Shown: positions 58,571 to 64,000 of the stretch, piece by piece
How the letters are laid out: each line of letters starts with the position of its first letter
Numbering within the stretch: position 1 is the first letter of the stretch
Source of the DNA: Hyperoodon ampullatus
Lineage: Eukaryota; Chordata; Mammalia; Artiodactyla; Ziphiidae
NCBI GenBank assembly: GCA_949752795.1
Contig: OX457060.1
Location: forward strand, 108,140,949 to 108,204,948
Reading direction: 5' to 3'
Length of the DNA stretch: 64,000 nucleotides
Notes under the pieces: model-generated
Told to the model about the DNA's origin: nothing
The model's database searches: none
What the model saw: the letters and a program-made list of their open reading frames with translations, nothing else
Program-made: the position numbers and the translations under genes

Positions 58571-61500
58571 GTTCCCCTGCATCACTCCAGTTTTGTGAAA
58601 CTTCTGATGCTTGTCTTTAGATGGGAGGTTCCCCAACCAATAGCTCTCTTTTTCACTGTGCAATGGCTTAAATACTTCATACTTTAAATATGCGATCCAG
58701 GGAGTAATAAATGCTTATAAAAAACATGGCATAAGGCTGGGCACATTGGAAGTGTTTAATAGCTTAAACAACAACAATACACTATTTCCTACTGCCAATT
58801 TCCTTTTGGCCATGTCCAGTGAGTGGCTCCTCCTTACTCCATCTCCTGCTTCCTCTCTACCCTGCTTCTCTAGCTTTACAATTCATCAGATTTCAATGTA
58901 ATCTCAAGACATTAGGAAAATGAAAGAGTTTCATTTCAATAAAACATTATAGGGCTCATACCTTATTAAACTTGTTTCTGCGATAATTAAATTCCCTAGG
59001 TTGCTTCCTACCCTAGGAAATGGATAAGTTCCCTTTTTAAAATTTCTGGTCAATTCTTCCAACCAATCGTGAAGATGAAATGAAGTACCAAACCCCACTG
59101 CCACTTAATCCAACAAAACTTCTTTATCACTTAAAAGCATCTTGTTCAATCACTATATTACCACATTCATATGTTCAGAGACATTATAAATATAGATAAT
59201 GACTCAGAGTTAAAAATAAAATCATTAATAACAAGGGCTCAATTTTTTTATTTAAGGTAAGCCAAAAGTGTTTCATGTTGCTTTACACATCACTGTTGTT
59301 GCAAAATCACAATTTTCAACATCATTACAAATATTCCACATTTAGTCAATAGAGTTCCAAACAGAGAACTTTATATTAATGATTTTGCCTTTAGACTGCT
59401 ACATATTATGATGTGGAAAAGACTTATCAAATGCATGAAAAGAGTTTTATAAATAACTAATACATAAAAGGTCTCCACGGCCAGGAAATGATTCTAAACT
59501 AATCATACTATCTAGAGTTTTCATTTGAAATTGTCATATAGTTAAAGAAGATATTTAAGCCTTATTAGAAAACCCATATTGTGTTTTAATAATTTAATAT
59601 TTCAAAATAGCTCTTATTTTGAATTATGATGACTTGTTAATAGTTTCATAACTATGTTTTTAAAATAAATAAAACCTTAAAATAGCTAAGGATTTTAACA
59701 CTAACATCCACTGGAGTGATTTATGGGGATATAGCCAGAAGGAGCTGCAGTTAAATTACTCAGGGGTCAGATTATCTGACCTGTTCATTGTATACATAGT
59801 CCAGGGTTCTTTCATCATCCTTATAGAAGGTAATAGGAAAGTCCAGTACAATACCTAGGTAACCCAGAAAAGATCATTCAAAGAATTGTTAGAGAAGGAT
59901 ATATGCTTCAGAAAAAGCTGACCTAAACCATTCTTTCTCATTCTATTGCTTTATCATAACACTTAACACTATACAGCATCATCTTGTTCCTTTGTTTTTT
60001 GTCTTGTCTCCTTTAAATATAAGCTCCATGAGAACACAGAAAAAGATAATAATACATACATGGGAAGAGGGTCTAACCTACTCTTCCACAATCTATAAAA
60101 GGTGCTATATATATTCTAAACTACCTTTAGTTACAGTTCATAGTATTTAGTTCTATTTCTAAGAATTCTAACCCATCATTTTTTTCTTATATTAATCGTC
60201 TCTTGCTTAAATCCGTCCCTTCCTTGGATACATAAGGATGTTGACAAGCCAGGTGTTGCAGTAAAGGGCTATTAATAGAGAATTTTCTATAAATAACAAA
60301 TACTGGTATGTAAAACAAGGATGACACCAGTTAACCAATGAAAAGTGAACTTTTAATGTTTTTTAGCCATTAAGAGAAAAGAAACATGATTTTTTGACAG
60401 TGTGGTATTCTTGCCTCTTAAAGTTTGAAAAACATATACTAATGGTTATGCCTTCAGGCAAAAGTCTTAACTAATCAAGCTACTAATCTGCTATCCAATG
60501 TAACATGCTGTAAACCATGTGAGCTGAAAATAGAATGTCATTAAAGAGGTTTTCTATATGGTCATGTTAAATTCCAAAATAGAGAGGAAATAATTATGTG
60601 TCAGAAACATTGTAACTGCCCCTGCCAGCGGATGGGTGGGGGTGTGTGTCTAAAATCTTTGCTATTACAGAAGTATATCCAAACTCTTAAGGTTTTAGGC
60701 ATGCTCACAGATATAGGTATGTAGGTAGGTAGGTAGGTAGGTAGGTAGGTAGATGGGTGGGTAGACAGACATACAAAACTAGTACAGTGTATTTTTTAAG
60801 GATACAGAGTTTCAAAGTAGATTCTGCTCCTTCTGTGGCTCTAAATTATTTTGCAAGCCAAGCACTAAGAATAATAGTCTACTCTGTGTATGGCATTGAT
60901 TATTAAAAATGAAGGAACAGATTTTAACAGGTAGAGTAGTTTGCAAAATCTGCTTTTTCTCTGCTATCTTTGTACTGTGCACTGGCAAGTCCTTGACCTT
61001 GGTCTGCAATAGATAATGTGTATGTGACATGAAAAAGTCTTAAAGGAAACAGTGAACAAGAAACAAGACAGAAGCTGAGTTTATTCATCTATCCTCTTCA
61101 ACTTGACATTTCTACACTCTCTCTTGCAACCCTCCTGTATTCCTTTTCAACAGTATTACTTTTTAAGTGGAGAAATATTTTCTTCAGTGTGCATACTATT
61201 AAAAAATGGAGTAAATACTTTAGCATATACAGAGAGCTTAATACTGGAAAATGTTTATATGTAATTGTAAAGCTAGAATAAAATTGTGCTACTTGTCTCT
61301 TCCCCATTTTATAAAAATTTATGAAGAAGCTCTCTCTTTATAACAGTTCTCAAAACTTTGTATGTCAACATACTGATACAACTTTACCCAATAGATGCAA
61401 TTTATTTTTCAGTATGTCAGGTCTGCTAAGGCAAATATCTTTTTGGAAAAAAAAAAAGATATCTCAATAGATGGGTGAATCATTTGAGGTAGTGTATAAT

Positions 61501-62769
61501 TAGATTGAAATACAGACAACCTGCAGACAATTTTCCTTCAGTGATTCATTATTTTGCCTTATTTAGATGATAGGCAGGAACTCGATTTTCTGTTTTTTTT
61601 CTTTGTAAGTACCTTCTGTGCAATTAATAGAGCAGACATTCCAATCTGAATATTTTGAATATTTCTAGCTCTGCAAAATAATAAATTATTTCAATTGATT
61701 TTAATTAAAGTCATGAAATAATAATAATAATAATATATTTAGAAAATTAAAACAACTAAAAACAGTGTGTGGTTCTTAAAATTTCTTTCATAGATGTAAC
61801 TTTCCATTAATTTTAGAAGTTAATTTTTTTTAATCTGAGCACTTTAAATGATTAAATAAGCACATTATTTTGCTTCCAAAATATTCATAAATAATTAGGT
61901 AGGTCTGTCTTTATAGATTGATATAGTCCTTAGAATTTAATGTATTATTACATAAAATCCATGGTAGTTTAGCAAAAACTTACACCTATTCTAGACACAT
62001 AAGGAATGATTACATTCTATATTACATCTACATATAGCATGATTACACTGTATAACCAAATCAGATAAATGTAGCTTTTATGTGGGTCCTCAATACAAAG
62101 AAGCAGAAGAGAAAAGGTGAGCCATTTTTCAATTTCTTCCCATTACAATGATTATTTATAATTCAGGATTATTGCAGGAAATGATTGCTCAATATAAAAT
62201 TCAGCATAACACAATACGCCAATTGATAAAGTCACGGAGCTGAACAGATTACAGGCCAGGTCCACACTAGCCAGAAGCAGAGCAATGCCCAGGCACACAT
62301 CTGTTTCTTCCTATTGCAATTAGATAACTGAGGCAAACCTCAACTGGAAAGGTCTGAATGCCTGAGTTCTCTACTTTCTATGTGTTCCCTACTTACTCTG
62401 CCAATATTAAAATCATCTAAAAATAATGTGAACATCTGTCTAACCCTTATACTGCCAAATGAACAGCTGAAAAACAAACTTGCAGGAGAGGAAAAATTCC
62501 CTATGCCTTTAACTAGAACCTCCCTGGTCTTTTCTTTGTTATTCGTCCCAAGAAGATTTATTTTCTCAATATTAAGGTAGATTGGAGAGTTTAGTAGGTG
62601 TATGCCAGTCATGTGTTACTGTCATGTCGTCTGGCACTACATCTGTGAAATCTTTCCTTGAGCTCCAAGGATGGTGAGTCTGCAGTTTAGGAAGATTATC
62701 AACACGTGGCCAGGAAGCAGATTAACATTTATTGTTGTGGCACATGCCGACTAAATTGTTTTTATGATA
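58571..62769. other. Unique AT-rich sequence
   Basis: Contains a possible L2 piece (59985-60045, 'tataagctccatgagaacac'), a (GTAG)n tract (60716-60772) and a short AAT tract (61718-61734). Open frames at 60812-61030 (-), 61098-61307 (-) and 62340-62612 (-) show no recognisable domain. Confidence 0.4.
60716..60772. repeat. (GTAG)n microsatellite
   Basis: About eight pure gtag units followed by variants (gatg, ggtg, gaca). Confidence 0.95.
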
Positions 62770-62880
62770 GTAATAATTTATAACATATATAGAGTCCTAC
62801 AATTTGCCAGGACTGAGTCAAAAGCTTTACACAGACCCACTCATTAACGCTGCAAAACAGCCCTCTAAGTGGATATCATC
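62770..62880 (+). mobile_element. MIR SINE fragment, plus strand
   Basis: 'tagagtcctacaatttgcca ggactgagtcaaaagcttta' and 'cactcattaacgctgcaaaa cagccctctaagtggatat' match the MIR core order. Confidence 0.7.
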
Positions 62881-63048
62881 TCACACCCACCCACACAAAC
62901 TCACATTTTAAAATGTGCTAGTCTGTCACTATTATATAAATAATATAAATCCTGATATTTCTACTTTGAAGGTGCATGTTTCAAACTTGAAATACGAAGT
63001 AAATACTTGAAATATTCATAGGAGTATTTTAATCATCCAATGAAGTAA

Positions 63049-63714
63049 CGTTATGGTTAACCATACAGGTCAACTTGGCTGGGCCACAGGGCCCAGTGCC
63101 CAGATATTTGGTCAAACATTATTCTGGATGATTCTGTGAGGTGTTTTTTGAATGAGATTAACATTTAAATTGGTGGACTTTGAGTAAAACAGATTATTCT
63201 CAATAATGTGGATGGCCCTCATAAAAAACAATTAAAGCCTTAAAAGAACAAAGACTGACCTCCTCTGAGCAAGACGAACTTCTGCCAGCAAACAGCTTTC
63301 AGTCTCGAAACGCAGCTCTTCCCTGGGTCTCCAGCCCCCGCAGCCGGCTAAGCTGAATTTGGATTTACCAAGACTCCGCATTCCCACTGCCATTTTTTTT
63401 TTAAATAAATCTCTCTCCTCTCCTCAACCCCCGTCTTCGCTCTCTACTTTTCTCCTGTTTCCACCTCACCTCGTCCTTCCACAGCGCGATCTCGCGAGAT
63501 CTCGGGAGTTCTACGGGGCGGCGGGGCGTCCTGGGATGAGAAACACCTGGTGCCGCAGCTGCTACCAATCTCAGACTCACCCGGTAAGGATTCTGTTTCT
63601 TATCAAACAAACCCTAATCCTCATCAATACCTTGCCCCCAACCCACCCCCCTCTCTCTCTATATATATACATGTCCTGTTGCTTATGTTTTACTGGAGAA
63701 TTTTGACTAATACA
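63049..63714 (+). mobile_element. ERVL-type LTR (resembles MLT2), with an unusual CpG-dense insert
   Basis: The left part is clearly an ERVL LTR: 'aggtcaacttggctgggcca', 'atatttggtcaaacattatt', 'gagattaacatttaaat' and 'taaataaatctctctcctc'. The LTR end reappears at 63651-63714 ('tctctatatatatacatgtc', 'ctggagaattttgactaata'). About 233 bp between, from 63418 to 63650, do not fit the LTR. Flanking agtaa (63044-63048) and ggtaa (63715-63719) resemble a 5-bp target duplication. No viral coding sequence is present. Confidence 0.75.
63481..63583 (+). promoter_or_regulatory. CpG-dense block with TCTCGCGAGA motif and splice donor; possible promoter and first exon
   Basis: About ten CpGs fall within 63484-63556 in a window that is otherwise CpG-poor outside SINE and L1 5'UTR sequence. 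The palindrome tctcgcgaga lies at 63490-63499; this motif marks CpG-island promoters and is bound by BANP. Downstream is a good 5' splice site, cccg/gtaagg (GT at 63584-63585). The short frame 63359-63706 across it crosses the LTR and is not convincing. Transcription from here is inference. Confidence 0.4.
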
Positions 63715-63849
63715 GGTAAAGAAGATATAATAATCACTTCGAATGTTTCGTGTCATCACTTAAGAAATTTTAATTACTTTCATTAGTAAAAACTCACTTG
63801 ATCTTTGCAGCAATACTTAAGGAATGCAAGAAAGGGATTATATTTAATA

Positions 63850-63975
63850 ATATTGTATAAATAAGAGAACCGTAGCTGAGAGAGGTTAGATAAAATGCCT
63901 GAGAGACACAGTTTCGAGGCATTGCTGGATCTGAACTCAAGTGACTGCTTGATAATAGTCTTTCGTTCTTGGCCT
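63850..63975 (+). mobile_element. Possible MIR SINE 3' half, plus strand
   Basis: 'aagagaaccgtagctgagag aggttagataaaatgcctga gagacacag' and 'gctggatctgaactcaagtg actgcttg' match the MIR 3' half. Confidence 0.6.
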
Positions 63976-64000
63976 CCATAAACCGTTAATCTATTATACC

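Noticed and set aside
63359..63706. 115-codon plus-strand frame across the CpG-dense block
   Set aside because: It starts and ends in LTR sequence and crosses a likely splice donor, so it is not a credible coding region as drawn.

Overview
This window reads as AT-rich, gene-poor nuclear DNA from a mammal, most likely a cetacean. The main evidence is the tRNA-derived CHR-type SINE family in several ages and both orientations. It has a head close to ggcttccctggtggcgcag, an internal B box gggttcgtgcc, and an A-rich tail. It occurs together with cetartiodactyl-type L1 elements whose 3' end is close to actccaataaagatgtt. I recognise no ruminant BovB or Bov-tA copies. Background consists of old mammalian repeats (MIR, L2-like, MaLR and ERVL LTRs, Tc1/mariner and hAT DNA transposon remnants).

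Layout. Positions 1-1495 hold an old L1 fragment split by an MST/MLT1-type LTR. 1496-13160 is mostly unique DNA with a MaLR LTR plus internal piece (5722-6480), weak MIR/L2 pieces and a tRNA-Ile-like sequence (8943-9022). 13162-13588 holds two SINEs head to head. 15452-23033 is a full-length L1 with a perfect 13-bp target duplication and two SINEs nested in ORF2. 23047-34900 is unique DNA with SINEs, a MER5A-like element, a dispersed 144-bp repeat pair and a TIR-bearing DNA element (30800-31716). 34901-42412 is a second near-full-length L1 in the same orientation, with a foreign segment and a duplicated stretch inside ORF2. 42420-49956 is mostly unique and contains the only candidate host exon (45683-45794) and a perfect 30-bp palindrome just after its poly(A) signal. 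49972-57275 is rich in L1 3' ends and young SINEs. 57276-64000 is mostly unique, ending in an ERVL-type LTR (63049-63714) that contains a CpG-dense block with a TCTCGCGAGA promoter motif and a splice donor.

No intact protein-coding gene is visible. All long open frames trace to L1 ORF1/ORF2, both disrupted in both copies, or to SINE bodies read in several frames. Two places could belong to host transcription units: the candidate terminal exon at 45683-45794 and the CpG-dense block near 63480-63590. Retrotransposon families are named from recognised sequence, not from a database search, so subfamily names are provisional.
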